A stretch of 64,000 bases of DNA from Cytophagales bacterium (GCA_013299115.1 JAAFKA010000003.1:123394-187393), one strand, 5' to 3'. Numbered from the stretch's first letter, positions 35,271-44,187 are shown. A program made the numbers and translations. Notes: generated by a model from the sequence alone, not told the origin.

Positions 35271-36635
35271 ATGGCAGACGAGAAAGATGACCAGACCACA
35301 GCCAACCAAGACCACTTGCAAAGCAAAATACCAACAAGCAAAGTGCAACGTGCCACTGAATTTATGAAAACAGGGGTAAAAATTGGTGGCAATTACATTA
35401 AACACTATGCAAAGAAAACCCTCAATCCTGACCTCAACCGCAGCAGCTTAGACGAAGACAACGCCAAGGATATTTACGATTCGTTGAGCCAACTCAAAGG
35501 AAGTGCCTTAAAAGTAGCTCAAATGATGAGTATGGACAAAAGTATGCTACCCAAAGCCTATACCGACAAGTTCAGCATGGCACAATACACCGCCAAACCC
35601 CTCTCATACCCTCTCATTGTCAATACGTTTAAAAAATATTTTGCCAAATCTCCAACCGAAGTATTTGATACATTTAGCAAGGAAGCTGTCAATGCGGCTT
35701 CCATTGGGCAGGTGCATCGGGCTACCAAGGGCAACCAAACTTTTGCTGTAAAAGTGCAGTATCCTGGGGTGGCAGAAAGTGTGAGTGCAGACCTCAAAAT
35801 GGTCAGACCTTTTGCGGTGCAGCTCCTCAATCTTAGCAACAAAGACATAGACCTCTATATGAGTGAAGTGGAACAAATGTTGCTATCAGAAACAGACTAT
35901 GAAAACGAATTGCGACAATCGAAAGAAATTTCGACTGCTTGCCAACATATTCCCAACCTAAAATTTGCGAACTACTACCCTGAATGGTCGAGCAAAAAGG
36001 TCTTGACTATGGACTGGATAGAAGGACAGCACTTAGCAGAATTTTTGCAAACTAATCCTTCGCAGGAACTCCGAAACCAAATAGGGCAGGCTTTGTGGGA
36101 TTTTTACGACTACCAAATGCACGAACTCCTCTGCGTACACGCAGACCCTCACCCAGGTAATTTTTTGATGCAAGCTGACGGAAAATTAGCTATTTTGGAT
36201 TTTGGTTGTGTAAAAAAAATACCAAAAGATTATTATTATCACCATTTTCAGGTCATAGACCCCGAATTGTTTGCCAATGACGAAAAATTAAGCAAAGTAT
36301 TTCTTGCCTTGCTTTTTATCTATCCTGACGATACGGCAGAGGACAAGACTTATTTTTTCAACCTCTTTCGGTCTATGCTCGAAGTTACGATGCAGCCTTT
36401 TAGAAATGATGTGTTTGATTTTGGCAACGACGACTATTTCAAACAACTATACAGTTTTGGAGAGGAGCTAACCAAGTCTGAAAGAATGCGAAAATCCAAA
36501 AGACCTCGCGGGTCTAAGGATTCTTTGTATCTCAACCGTACTTATTTTGGGCTTTATACCATGCTCAACGACCTCAAAGCACAAGTAAATACCAACACGA
36601 CTTGGCGGAAAAAATATGAGGAAAGTAGAAGATAG
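35271..36635 (+). CDS. ABC1/AarF-family atypical kinase
   Basis: The 454-residue protein is a member of the UbiB/ABC1/COQ8 family of atypical ATPase kinases linked to isoprenoid-quinone synthesis or membrane-lipid homeostasis. Seen: the N-terminal KxGQ-like segment GSALKVAQMMSMD near 82-94, the Ala-rich nucleotide loop NAASIGQVHRA near 140-150, the catalytic HADPHPGNFLM near 290-300 and the metal-binding ILDFGCVKK near 308-316. No quinone-synthesis gene is next to it. The family call is firm; the substrate is unknown. Confidence 0.92.
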   Translation: MADEKDDQTTANQDHLQSKIPTSKVQRATEFMKTGVKIGGNYIKHYAKKTLNPDLNRSSLDEDNAKDIYDSLSQLKGSALKVAQMMSMDKSMLPKAYTDKFSMAQYTAKPLSYPLIVNTFKKYFAKSPTEVFDTFSKEAVNAASIGQVHRATKGNQTFAVKVQYPGVAESVSADLKMVRPFAVQLLNLSNKDIDLYMSEVEQMLLSETDYENELRQSKEISTACQHIPNLKFANYYPEWSSKKVLTMDWIEGQHLAEFLQTNPSQELRNQIGQALWDFYDYQMHELLCVHADPHPGNFLMQADGKLAILDFGCVKKIPKDYYYHHFQVIDPELFANDEKLSKVFLALLFIYPDDTAEDKTYFFNLFRSMLEVTMQPFRNDVFDFGNDDYFKQLYSFGEELTKSERMRKSKRPRGSKDSLYLNRTYFGLYTMLNDLKAQVNTNTTWRKKYEESRR

Positions 36636-36897
36636 TATGTTATAGCACACTAAAAACCCAATACAAAATTGGCAATTTAAGTCCAAGTTGATAAATTAAT
36701 TTTAACAAATTGATAATAAATTTGCAATTTTATTATCAATATCATAAATTTTAAAAATATTTGTTGAAAAATTTGCAAAATAAAATCAAACCTCTTAATA
36801 TTGTAATATCAAACAGAGAGGAAAGTACAAGTATTGTACAAGTATTGTTGGTTTCTCAAAACAAAAACAATCTTGAAAGAGGTTTGATAAATCATAA

Positions 36898-37060
36898 TGT
36901 AGGGTGATGAAACTGGCAGCCATACCCGCCGTTCTCGCGGGTGAGGAACACAGGATAAACTTTGCCCCAAGCAGTTAAATTGCAAGCAACTTAAAAACCT
37001 TGCCATTTAGCTGCTTGACAAAGCTAACTGCCTTGTGAAGGTTCGACTCCTTCCCCTACA
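36898..37060 (+). ncRNA. tRNA-like structured RNA of unknown function
   Basis: The ends form a perfect 7-bp acceptor-like helix, TGTAGGG with CCCTACA. A D-arm-like hairpin (ATGAAACTGGCAGCCAT) follows the 5' half, and a canonical T-arm-like hairpin GAAGG-TTCGACT-CCTTC precedes the 3' half. The second arm is ACCCGC-CGTTCTC-GCGGGT: the 7-nt loop has TTC in the anticodon position but G, not U, at position 33. The variable region is about 100 nt and folds into a long multi-part helix: CACAGG/CCTTGTG, CTTTG/CAAAG, AAGCAGTTAAAT/ATTTAGCTGCTT, GCAAG/CTTGC. A strong terminator follows, and no encoded CCA is seen. It matches no tRNA, tmRNA, RNase P or SRP RNA that I recognise. Confidence 0.65.
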
Positions 37061-37066
37061 GCTTTT

Positions 37067-37102
37067 AAATCCCTTGTTGGTTGAAACCAGCAAGGGATTT
37101 TG
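37067..37102 (+). terminator. Rho-independent terminator of the tRNA-like RNA
   Basis: AAATCCCTTGTTGG pairs over 14 bp with CCAGCAAGGGATTT around the loop TTGAAA, followed by T residues. It starts 6 nt after the acceptor-like end of the structured RNA, as for many stable-RNA genes. Confidence 0.85.
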
Positions 37103-37120
37103 TATAAGTCTTGACTTGGT

Positions 37121-37411
37121 TTATACCACAGAAAGGACTTGTTTACGGATATTCTCCTCCAAATCATTGGGGCAAGGTGTGGTACAATTTTTCTTCTTCA
37201 GCAGTTCAACCAATTTGTCTTCTGACTCCACGTATTGTGTACATTGCTCGCACTCACATATACACATAGCAGGATAATGTTCATCGCTAAACATTTTCTC
37301 ATACGGACATGGCTGGTCGGAGATGGCATTTTTTTGGCAATAGTCCATAATAAACTGCATAAAGCAATCTGTTCTTTTGCAAGGTTGGACTTGTGGTTTG
37401 TTCGAACTCAT
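37121..37411 (-). CDS. Small cysteine-rich protein of unknown function
   Basis: The 96-residue product has about ten cysteines arranged as C-x4-C, then a central group (CICECEQC) and a late pair (CTTPC), plus a single His. The pattern suggests metal (zinc or iron-sulfur) binding or structural disulfides. There is no signal peptide, so a cytosolic metal-binding role is more likely. It converges on the tRNA-like RNA across its terminator; the next gene on the same strand (DUF2911) is upstream. I recognise no named family. Confidence 0.65.
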   Translation of the reverse strand: MSSNKPQVQPCKRTDCFMQFIMDYCQKNAISDQPCPYEKMFSDEHYPAMCICECEQCTQYVESEDKLVELLKKKNCTTPCPNDLEENIRKQVLSVV

Positions 37412-37489
37412 ATCCCTTAAAGTATAGCTTAATAGTTAAAGTATGTTAAATGCCAAAAAGTTCCTAAACTATTAAAAATATCCTTAGTT

Positions 37490-38020
37490 CTACTGTATAG
37501 GCAAAGCCACCTCTATTTTGTCCCACACCATGAGTAGTTGTACCGTTGCGGAGGAGTCCGTTTCTTGGAAAGAAATTGTAAACTTTTCTACAACGTCATT
37601 GCGTTGTTTTACAGGTACTTGTACGGCAAGGGCATTGTTTTTTTCCTCATAATTGAAGTGTCCCCAAGTGCCTAATTTGGTGTTGAATAGTACAGCCCAC
37701 TCTGTCGCATTGGGAATGGTGTAGAGGGTGTATTTACCAGCTTTGAGAGCCTTGCCCGCAATAGTAACTTCTCTATTAAACTCTATTTCTGTAGATTCGT
37801 TAGCCCCTGTTCGCCATATTTTGCCGAAAGGCACTAATTCGCCAAAAACATTTCGGTTATTTTTGGAGGGTTGGCAATAAAATACATGAATTTTTAACCC
37901 ATTTTTGTCGTAGTTGGCGTGCATTTCAGGGCTTGCCATTTTGGTATAGAACCGAAAGCCATAAAAACCAATGAACCCAATAAGTAAAATTCCGCCTAAA
38001 ATTGTGAATAGTTTTTTCAT
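37490..38020 (-). CDS. DUF2911-family exported protein
   Basis: The 176-residue protein has an N-terminal hydrophobic anchor (about 5-25) and a beta-rich domain with the family hallmarks PFGKIWRTGANESTEIEF near 63-80 and LKAGKYTLYTIPNATEWAVLF near 92-112. The family is common in Bacteroidota and of unknown biochemical function; it is thought to be periplasmic. It is divergent from proA by 67 nt. Confidence 0.88.
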   Translation of the reverse strand: MKKLFTILGGILLIGFIGFYGFRFYTKMASPEMHANYDKNGLKIHVFYCQPSKNNRNVFGELVPFGKIWRTGANESTEIEFNREVTIAGKALKAGKYTLYTIPNATEWAVLFNTKLGTWGHFNYEEKNNALAVQVPVKQRNDVVEKFTISFQETDSSATVQLLMVWDKIEVALPIQ

Positions 38021-38087
38021 TTTTTGATTGCAATTACTACAAAGCTATGAAATTTAATATAAATTGCAAAGCAAAAAGACTAAAAAC

Positions 38088-39329
38088 ATGGAACAACTTT
38101 TCAAAAACACTCAAGCTGCTTCGCGTCAGCTTACTATCATACCTATTGCCACTATCAATGAAACTTTGCTCGAATTAGCAAACCTTATTCCAATTCATAC
38201 AGCCACTATTTTGGAGGCAAACGCAAAGGATTTGGCTCGCATGGAGAGAGGAAATCCCAAATATGATAGGCTGTTACTGACCGAAGAAAGGCTGCTTTCC
38301 ATTGCCGAAGACTTGCGAAAAGTGGCAGCGTTGCCTTCGCCTTTAGGCAAAACAAGGGAAGAAAAAACCTTGCCCAATGGCTTGCACCTCCGCAAAGTGG
38401 CTGTGCCTTTGGGTGTAGTGGGCATAGTCTATGAGGCAAGACCCAATGTTACGTTTGATGTAGTTGCTCTCTGCCTAAAAACAGGCAATGCTTGCTTGCT
38501 CAAAGGGGGTACTGATGCCGAAGAGTCTAATTTGGCTATTGTGGCAGTTATCAAACAGGCTTTGCAAAAATTCAATGTCCCTACTGATGCCGTTTGCCTG
38601 TTGCCTTCTCACCGAACAGCTACCGAAGCTCTGCTCAATGCCGTAGGTTATGTAGATGTCATTATTCCAAGAGGTAGCCAACAGTTGATAGACTATGTTC
38701 GCCAGCACGCCAAAGTGCCTGTGATAGAAACAGGGGCAGGAATTGTGCATCTTTATGTGGACAAAAGTGCAGATTTTATTCAAGCCCAAGAGGTAATTTT
38801 TAATTCCAAAACTCGCAAGGTCAGTGTTTGCAATGCCTTAGATTGTCTGCTGGTGCATAGAGATTGGTTGGAACAGTTACCAAAATTACTAAGAGATTTT
38901 AAGGGCATGAAAGTAGAATTGTATGCAGACGACAGAGCCTATCATGCCTTACAAAACGAATATCCACCTCAATATCTTTTTCATGCCCGAGAATCGGATT
39001 ATGGGACAGAGTTTTTGGCTTACAAAATGGCTGTTAAAGTGGTAAGTAACATAGACCAAGCCCTCGACCACATAGCAAAATATAGTTCTAAACACAGTGA
39101 GGCTATTATGGCAAAAGATGAGGTAGCAATTCAACGATTTTTTAACGAAGTAGATGCTGCCGTAGTCTATGCCAATGCCTCCACTGCCTTTACCGATGGC
39201 GGACAATTTGGTATGGGTGCAGAAATTGGTATTAGCACCCAAAAACTTCATGCCCGAGGTCCTATGGCTTTGGACGAAATGACAAGTTACAAATGGCTGG
39301 TAACAGGTAATGGTCAAATTAGGAGATAA
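38088..39329 (+). CDS. proA: Glutamate-5-semialdehyde dehydrogenase (gamma-glutamyl phosphate reductase)
   Basis: ProA reduces gamma-glutamyl phosphate to glutamate semialdehyde, the second step of proline synthesis. From the ATG at 38088 the product is 413 residues with the NADP-binding aldehyde dehydrogenase fold: IVYEARPNVTFDV near 112-124, KGGTDAEESN near 137, and the catalytic Cys in KVSVCNALDCLL near 244-255. The frame can be extended to a TTG at 38064. ProB (the kinase) is not adjacent, so the pathway is split. Confidence 0.95.
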   Translation: MEQLFKNTQAASRQLTIIPIATINETLLELANLIPIHTATILEANAKDLARMERGNPKYDRLLLTEERLLSIAEDLRKVAALPSPLGKTREEKTLPNGLHLRKVAVPLGVVGIVYEARPNVTFDVVALCLKTGNACLLKGGTDAEESNLAIVAVIKQALQKFNVPTDAVCLLPSHRTATEALLNAVGYVDVIIPRGSQQLIDYVRQHAKVPVIETGAGIVHLYVDKSADFIQAQEVIFNSKTRKVSVCNALDCLLVHRDWLEQLPKLLRDFKGMKVELYADDRAYHALQNEYPPQYLFHARESDYGTEFLAYKMAVKVVSNIDQALDHIAKYSSKHSEAIMAKDEVAIQRFFNEVDAAVVYANASTAFTDGGQFGMGAEIGISTQKLHARGPMALDEMTSYKWLVTGNGQIRR

Positions 39330-39337
39330 ATCTTTAT

Positions 39338-40864
39338 CTACTTTTTGACCAACCCACCTTTATTGGTTTTGAGTACCAAAATATCGGTATTTTTCGACTC
39401 TGCGTCTTCGTGGTAGCCCGCCATGATAAAACTTCCATCTTTGGTAGGTTTTACGGCATAGACCCGTTGGTTGCCCAAGCCGCCTATGTTGCGTTGCCAA
39501 ATGTCATCTCCTTGTGGCGAAATTTTGAGTAGGAAAATGTCGTTGCCATCTTTGCTGCTGTTGTTGCCGTTGAGAGGAATGTAAACGTCTGTATAACCTG
39601 CTGCAATGATACTGCCATCTGCCAATTCGACTACGCTAAATATTTCGTCTGAACTGCCACCGCCAAAGGTGTTTTCCCAGACCAATTCGCCTTCTTTGTC
39701 CACTTTTACCACCCAGGCATCATGGCTACCTGTTTTGGCGTAAGAGTAAGAGTAACCACCAAAGACAAAACCGCCATCTTTGGTTTGTACTATGGCGTTT
39801 GCCATGTCGTCATCGCCGCCTCCGTAGGCTTTTGTCCATAGCTTATTGCCGTCTTTGTCTATTTTAATGATGCAAGCATCCCACCGTTTTTTCTCTACTT
39901 CCATTCTGCCCACCACCACGTAACCATCTTTTACGGCTATAATTTCACTTGCTTCGTCGTTGCCAATTTCTTTGTACTCTTTTTTCCAAATTTCTTTGCC
40001 ATCGGCAGATACTTTTACCAAAATCACATCACTAATATTGCCGGGATTAATGGGAATGGTGTTGCCAGCCACCATAAACGTACCATCTTCGTGTTCTATG
40101 ACCGAAACAGCCTCGTCTATTGCCTCGTTGGTAATAAATACTTTGTCCCATACTTTTTTGCCTTCTTTATCTACTTTAAGCAACCAAAGGTCTTTCATAC
40201 CAGAGCCACCACCATAAGAGTCGGAGTAACCTACTGTCAAAATTCCACCGTCTTTACATTCTATCACCGCCCAAGGTTCTTCGGTTTCGTCTGCTCCGTA
40301 GTGGTTGTTCCATAGCACATTGCCGCTGGCATCGAGGCGGATAATGTTCATGTTCATGTCACCACCTGTATTGTGCGAATCTGACCTGCCCACGACTACA
40401 ATACCGCCATCAGATAAAGTAAGCACTGCATTTGCCCCGTCATAATTTTTGCCTTCCAATATTTTGTAAAATGAATTGCCTAAGTTAGTATAGGCTTTTT
40501 CTTGCAAGGCTTTGATTTCAGGTTTTTCGGGTTGCAAAAGACAAGCCGAGTCGTACAGCGAAGCCACTTGGTCTGCGTTGCCACTTTTTGCCATTTTTTC
40601 GGCATCTTTCATAAACTTTTCAGCAACCGAAAGTAGCTTTTTGTTACATTCTTCTATCCGTTGGGTCAGCGGCTTATCTCCTTGCTTGTTGAGCAAAGCC
40701 ATATCGTAAAAACGGCGTGCAGTTTTGTATTCTTTTTTGTCAAAAAGACGGTCTGCCATGTCTTTAAACTTCTTGTATTTGCCCTCATCTCCTTTGGAAA
40801 CTTGCCCATACAATAAATTGGAACTACCCAATAAAAAGGCTGCAACGAATGTGTAAAATTTCAT
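39338..40864 (-). CDS. Secreted beta-propeller repeat protein with TPR-like N-terminus
   Basis: The 508-residue protein begins with a signal peptide (MKFYTFVAAFLLGSSNLLYG), followed by a helical TPR-like region near 25-130 and then about seven blades of a repeat of the form D-G-G-x-x-x-x-G-x-S/T ... D-x-W-x-x-K-x-D-x-x-G-x-x-x-W (residues about 145-500). This is the pattern of exported delta-60-like or quinoprotein-like beta-propellers. Such proteins usually sit on the cell surface and bind or sense ligands. Convergent with proA; only 8 nt separate the two stop codons. Confidence 0.8.
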   Translation of the reverse strand: MKFYTFVAAFLLGSSNLLYGQVSKGDEGKYKKFKDMADRLFDKKEYKTARRFYDMALLNKQGDKPLTQRIEECNKKLLSVAEKFMKDAEKMAKSGNADQVASLYDSACLLQPEKPEIKALQEKAYTNLGNSFYKILEGKNYDGANAVLTLSDGGIVVVGRSDSHNTGGDMNMNIIRLDASGNVLWNNHYGADETEEPWAVIECKDGGILTVGYSDSYGGGSGMKDLWLLKVDKEGKKVWDKVFITNEAIDEAVSVIEHEDGTFMVAGNTIPINPGNISDVILVKVSADGKEIWKKEYKEIGNDEASEIIAVKDGYVVVGRMEVEKKRWDACIIKIDKDGNKLWTKAYGGGDDDMANAIVQTKDGGFVFGGYSYSYAKTGSHDAWVVKVDKEGELVWENTFGGGSSDEIFSVVELADGSIIAAGYTDVYIPLNGNNSSKDGNDIFLLKISPQGDDIWQRNIGGLGNQRVYAVKPTKDGSFIMAGYHEDAESKNTDILVLKTNKGGLVKK

Positions 40865-40904
40865 AAATTTTTAATGCTTAATTTTTAATTGTAAGTTGTA
40901 AAGG

Positions 40905-40993
40905 TACGTTGGCAATGGTGCTTTTCGCACCTTGACAATCGTACTTCGCTTTCATACGATTGTCAAGGTGCGAAAAGCACCATTGCCAACGTA
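40905..40993. repeat. Perfect 39-bp inverted repeat of the ACGTTGGCAA family
   Basis: The 39-bp arm at 40905-40943 (beginning TACGTTGGCAATGG) is matched exactly, in reverse complement, at 40955-40993, with an 11-nt centre. Each arm is itself a hairpin, CAATGGTGC with GCACCTTG. It lies between two minus-strand genes and looks like a head-to-head pair of the hairpin repeat found at 16.4-21.2 kb. Confidence 0.9.
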
Positions 40994-41013
40994 TAAAAGC
41001 TACATAAAAATGA

Positions 41014-41628
41014 CTAAAAATCTCCTTCTACTGCTCCTTTGCTTTTAGGTTTTGGTTGTTTTACACCAACTACCAAAGAGCTAAATTCCAATACTTTCCA
41101 AATTCCTTTATCATTTTTGACCAGCGTAACAGGTCTGTCTGAATCTGCACCTGTGCATTGCAAAAAAACTTTTAGTCTGCCTTCTGCTACATTGCCACTG
41201 TACGGATTAGTAGAACAAGCTATGGAATAAGGCGTTGCAGGCAAAGTATATTGGTTTTCTGTTTTTGTCCCTTGCACATAACTGTTCGGCACATATTGTT
41301 TTGAGTCTAATTGCTTAATCAAAAAATCTGAATTTTGACCGAAATCAAAGCCCATGTAACCTTTTGGAGAAGTGGTAAGCAAAGACTTATCCGAAGCTAT
41401 AATTAAGCACTGTCTGCCCAAAGTCGGGTTGCGAGCATACAAAATAGCTGCTACTACCCAAACTGCTGCACCACCTTCGGGTGTGGTGGCTATTTTATCT
41501 CGAAGACTGATAAATTCTTCTGTACTTTGGGGCAGACTTTCTATTTTTACTACGGGCAAAGCTGTTTTTTGGGCAAAAGCCACAGAAAATAAACAACAAA
41601 AGATGCCCAATAAGATAAGTTTTTTCAT
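41014..41628 (-). CDS. Exported protein of unknown function
   Basis: From the ATG at 41628 the product is 204 residues with a signal peptide (MKKLILLGIFCCLFSVAFA) and a mature region of mixed composition with several Cys and a Lys-rich end. It has no motif I recognise. It lies downstream, on the same strand, of the flippase-like gene, separated by 150 nt. The frame can be extended to 41670, which would add 14 residues before the signal peptide. Confidence 0.7.
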   Translation of the reverse strand: MKKLILLGIFCCLFSVAFAQKTALPVVKIESLPQSTEEFISLRDKIATTPEGGAAVWVVAAILYARNPTLGRQCLIIASDKSLLTTSPKGYMGFDFGQNSDFLIKQLDSKQYVPNSYVQGTKTENQYTLPATPYSIACSTNPYSGNVAEGRLKVFLQCTGADSDRPVTLVKNDKGIWKVLEFSSLVVGVKQPKPKSKGAVEGDF

Positions 41629-41779
41629 GGTCGTAGAAAAAATAAAGTTTTGTGATAAGCATTTACGCAAATTTGTTTGTTATATAATCTATAACTAAAT
41701 AAGTAAGAAGGCTTCCAACTTATTGGGTATTTCATAAACAAAAGACAGCTAAATAACCTCTGCTATTACCTTACATTCA

Positions 41780-42787
41780 CTATTTTTTTGTCATCACCAA
41801 ACAGCCTACCAACGCCAGCCCTCCCGACACCATAATAAACAAAGTTTGAGTGGTGTGCATCAAAAACGCCAATTCCATACCTTGTTTCGAATCGACGCCG
41901 TACAAAACTACCGTTGTGCTGATAAAATAATGATAAACTCCTGCCGACCCCGCAGGTGCAGGAATGATAACACTCACCGCACTCATTACCAAGACTGCTA
42001 AGGCACAATCTAAACCTAAAACCGAAGTTTCGGGCAAGGTAAAAAACAGGCAATAGGAAGTCAAGCAATAGCAAACCCAAATCAATAGGCTATGAAATGC
42101 AAAAAGCAACCGACTGCGAAAATCTAATTGCAAGACACTCAACAAGCCATTTTTTAAACCGAGCAAGAAGTTAAGCACTTTGTCGTAAAAAGGCAAGGTT
42201 TGTATTTTTTTTCTTAGCAACCATAGCAAAACTAACCCACCAAAACCTATTGCAAATACAATACCTAAAATAAGCCATTTGTTTTGAGAATTTTCAGGGT
42301 TTGCATTTTTTTGGTTGAGTCCTTGCAAAATAAAATCACCAATTTTGTCGAACTCCAAGAAAAAAATAGCAACTGTAATCACTATCATCATGAGCATATC
42401 TATCACTCTTTCTGCCACCACTGCCCCAAAAGACACATTGACAGGAATATTGGCGGTGCGAAGCAGCATAGCACACCGCGTAACTTCGCCCATGCGAGGG
42501 ACAGCCAAATTTGCCAGATAGCCAACCATAACAGCCAAAAAAGTTCGCAAACCGCCAGCCTCATAGCCCACAGGTTTGAGCATCATATCCCAACGGACAC
42601 CTCTGCTGTAATGACTAAGCAAATAAATGACGCCTGCCAACAACACCCATCCGTAATTGATTTGCGAAAACTTAGCCAACATTTCGCCCACAGGCTGGTT
42701 GCGGTAGAGATACCAACAAAGCCCAACAGCTAAGGCAGTGGAAAGAAGGTATTTGAGAATGGCAAAAAATTGTTTTTTTTGTAACAT
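41780..42787 (-). CDS. UPF0104-type membrane protein (lysylphosphatidylglycerol synthase TM domain family)
   Basis: The 335-residue protein has about eight transmembrane helices and the family stretches YLLSHYSRGVRWDMMLKPVG near 56-75 and GYLANLAVPRMGEVTRCAML near 88-107, with the C-terminal P-A-P-A-G-S-A-G-V near 278-286. Members resemble the membrane half of MprF and of other UPF0104 proteins, thought to move lipids across membranes. No aminoacyl-transfer domain follows, so lipid aminoacylation by this protein is unlikely. Confidence 0.87.
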   Translation of the reverse strand: MLQKKQFFAILKYLLSTALAVGLCWYLYRNQPVGEMLAKFSQINYGWVLLAGVIYLLSHYSRGVRWDMMLKPVGYEAGGLRTFLAVMVGYLANLAVPRMGEVTRCAMLLRTANIPVNVSFGAVVAERVIDMLMMIVITVAIFFLEFDKIGDFILQGLNQKNANPENSQNKWLILGIVFAIGFGGLVLLWLLRKKIQTLPFYDKVLNFLLGLKNGLLSVLQLDFRSRLLFAFHSLLIWVCYCLTSYCLFFTLPETSVLGLDCALAVLVMSAVSVIIPAPAGSAGVYHYFISTTVVLYGVDSKQGMELAFLMHTTQTLFIMVSGGLALVGCLVMTKK

Positions 42788-42985
42788 AGCAAATGCTATT
42801 AAGAATTTGTCTCCTTATGTGTACTAAACTTGAAAGAGTCAAAAGTTAGGCAAAAGTAGTGCAAAAGATTTACTTTTGATAAACTTTTACTATTTGTTTC
42901 ACTAATATTATAAAAACTTGTAGCTGTTGATAATTACAAAAACTTTTTCTATCTGATAGTCAAGATTTGGTAGGGCATAAACAGA

Positions 42986-43474
42986 CTAAAATAAGAAGAC
43001 ACCTGTAGGTTCTCCATTTATCCAAGTTACATTAATATGTTCTTTGAGAGTTGTGGAAAGGGCGTAGCCTACATAATTTGCCTTGATAGGAAATAGCCTG
43101 TGTTCACGTTTGATGAGAACAGCCGTTTGTATTTTTTTGACAGGAATATCGAGCAAAGGCTTTAGACTATAAATCAAGGTTTTACCTGTGTGTAGTACGT
43201 CATCTACTACAATTACAGTCTTGTCTTGCAGTGAAACTTGGGTAGCTCCGTACAATGTAGGTTGTTGGTTCTCATCGGGCTTAATTTCCAATAAAAATAC
43301 CTCAACTGGCATAATAGCTTGCAATTCTTGGCGTAATAAGGTGGCAAAAGCCAAACCATTTGGATAGATAGCTGCCAAAACCAGTGAAGTTTCCTCCAAA
43401 TTATTTTCGTATAGTTCGTAAGCTATACGCCTGATTTTTTGCTTAGTTTGCTGGGCATTTAATATTTCGGTCAT
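42986..43474 (-). CDS. pyrR: PyrR-like phosphoribosyltransferase
   Basis: From the ATG at 43474 the product is 162 residues with the phosphoribosyltransferase PRPP loop VIVVDDVLHTGKTL near 86-99. Length and the N-terminal stretch LNAQQTKQKIRRIAYELYE match PyrR, the uracil phosphoribosyltransferase and pyrimidine regulator; it could also be a generic PRTase acting on another base. No pyrimidine operon is next to it. The frame extends 20 codons further upstream without support. Confidence 0.8.
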   Translation of the reverse strand: MTEILNAQQTKQKIRRIAYELYENNLEETSLVLAAIYPNGLAFATLLRQELQAIMPVEVFLLEIKPDENQQPTLYGATQVSLQDKTVIVVDDVLHTGKTLIYSLKPLLDIPVKKIQTAVLIKREHRLFPIKANYVGYALSTTLKEHINVTWINGEPTGVFLF

Positions 43475-43554
43475 GTTGTAGTGTGCTTGATTATAATTTT
43501 TTTTACTTATCTGATTCGGTTTGCCAATAATCATGTCTGCCCGATTTATCCAAA

Positions 43555-43688
43555 ACTACCTCCTCGTAATTATCATTTGCCCGTTGTGCTTGCCCGCAAC
43601 GCCTTTTACTTTCTGCTTTTCATCTAAGACAAAAGTATAAATGCCGCCATCGGGCAAGAAAAAGTCGGTGTCGGACAAGAAACGCAAA
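43555..43688 (-). pseudogene. Relic of the 3' end of a permease/serine-hydrolase gene
   Basis: About 130 bp match the 3' end of the gene at 51784-54417, coding for R-F-L-S-D-T-D-F-F-L-P-D-G-G and the final G-K-H-N-G-Q stretch up to the stop, with a few substitutions. No other part of the gene is present. It is joined directly to a copy of the ROCO gene tail at 43689-43727. Confidence 0.8.
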
Positions 43689-43727
43689 TTAGGAAGATAT
43701 AAAACCTATTCTCCCTTTATTGCCTTA
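43689..43727 (-). repeat. Third copy of the ROCO gene tail (last codons plus 3' flank)
   Basis: On the minus strand this reads the last six codons of the ROCO gene with its TAG stop (AAGGCAATAAAGGGAGAATA, then G) followed by the 3'-flank sequence GTTTTATATCTTCCTAA. It matches 45630-45668 and 44228-44266 with one or two changes. It separates the aspartic protease gene from the hydrolase relic. Confidence 0.8.
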
Positions 43728-43745
43728 CAAAGTCAAGATGCTTTT

Positions 43746-44180
43746 TTACACCCTAAACACGGGAATATTTGGGTGTTCGGGATTTACAGTTAGTTTTTGC
43801 AATTTTGGGTGAATAAGTACGTCCATTGCCTCCATTGGAATAGCCCCTAACAGTACTTCATTTCCAAGCACCAACACATCTACCGTGGCTTTGCGGTTTT
43901 CAAAATGAATTTCAACAGGTTCTGCTATGGCTACTTTTTCTTGTTGTCCGTTGGCTAATTCACTCAATTCGTAGCCAATAATCTCTAAACCTAATTGCAA
44001 CCTCACTTTTTCGGGTATTACCAACATATACGCCCCCGAATCCACCAAAGCTGAAAGTTTTATCTTGCGAACTTCCTCCTCGCTAATTTTTTTTCTCCTC
44101 TGCAATGCCACATCCATTGCATTACAAAGTTCTATTGTTGCGTGTACTAATCCCATAGTTTTTTGATTAAGTTCTGTCAA
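43746..44180 (-). CDS. Retropepsin-like (clan AA) aspartic protease
   Basis: The 144-residue protein has the single D-S-G-A active-site motif in LSALVDSGAYMLVIP near 47-61 and the downstream hydrophobic segment VLVLGNEVLLGAIPMEAMDV near 101-120 that completes one lobe of the pepsin-like fold. Like other bacterial single-lobe members it would need to dimerise. Its substrate is unknown. It is cargo of the second repeat-flanked cassette downstream of the ROCO gene: a 3' copy of the ROCO tail lies 60 nt upstream of its start and another just after its stop. Confidence 0.8.
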   Translation of the reverse strand: MTELNQKTMGLVHATIELCNAMDVALQRRKKISEEEVRKIKLSALVDSGAYMLVIPEKVRLQLGLEIIGYELSELANGQQEKVAIAEPVEIHFENRKATVDVLVLGNEVLLGAIPMEAMDVLIHPKLQKLTVNPEHPNIPVFRV

Positions 44181-44187
44181 ATATAAA

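Noticed and set aside
36812-36840. RNase P RNA core (GAGAGGAAAGT)
   Set aside because: The word resembles the conserved 5' segment of RNase P RNA, but none of the other universal parts follow at the right distances.
36809-37006. Open frame across the tRNA-like RNA on the minus strand
   Set aside because: It overlaps the structured RNA, has no promoter or family match and runs through hairpin arms; it is a chance frame.
36898-37060. tmRNA or tRNA-Leu with group I intron
   Set aside because: There is no tmRNA 5' signature or tag frame; the insert is too short for a group I intron and lies in the variable region, not in the anticodon loop, and the loop has no Leu anticodon.
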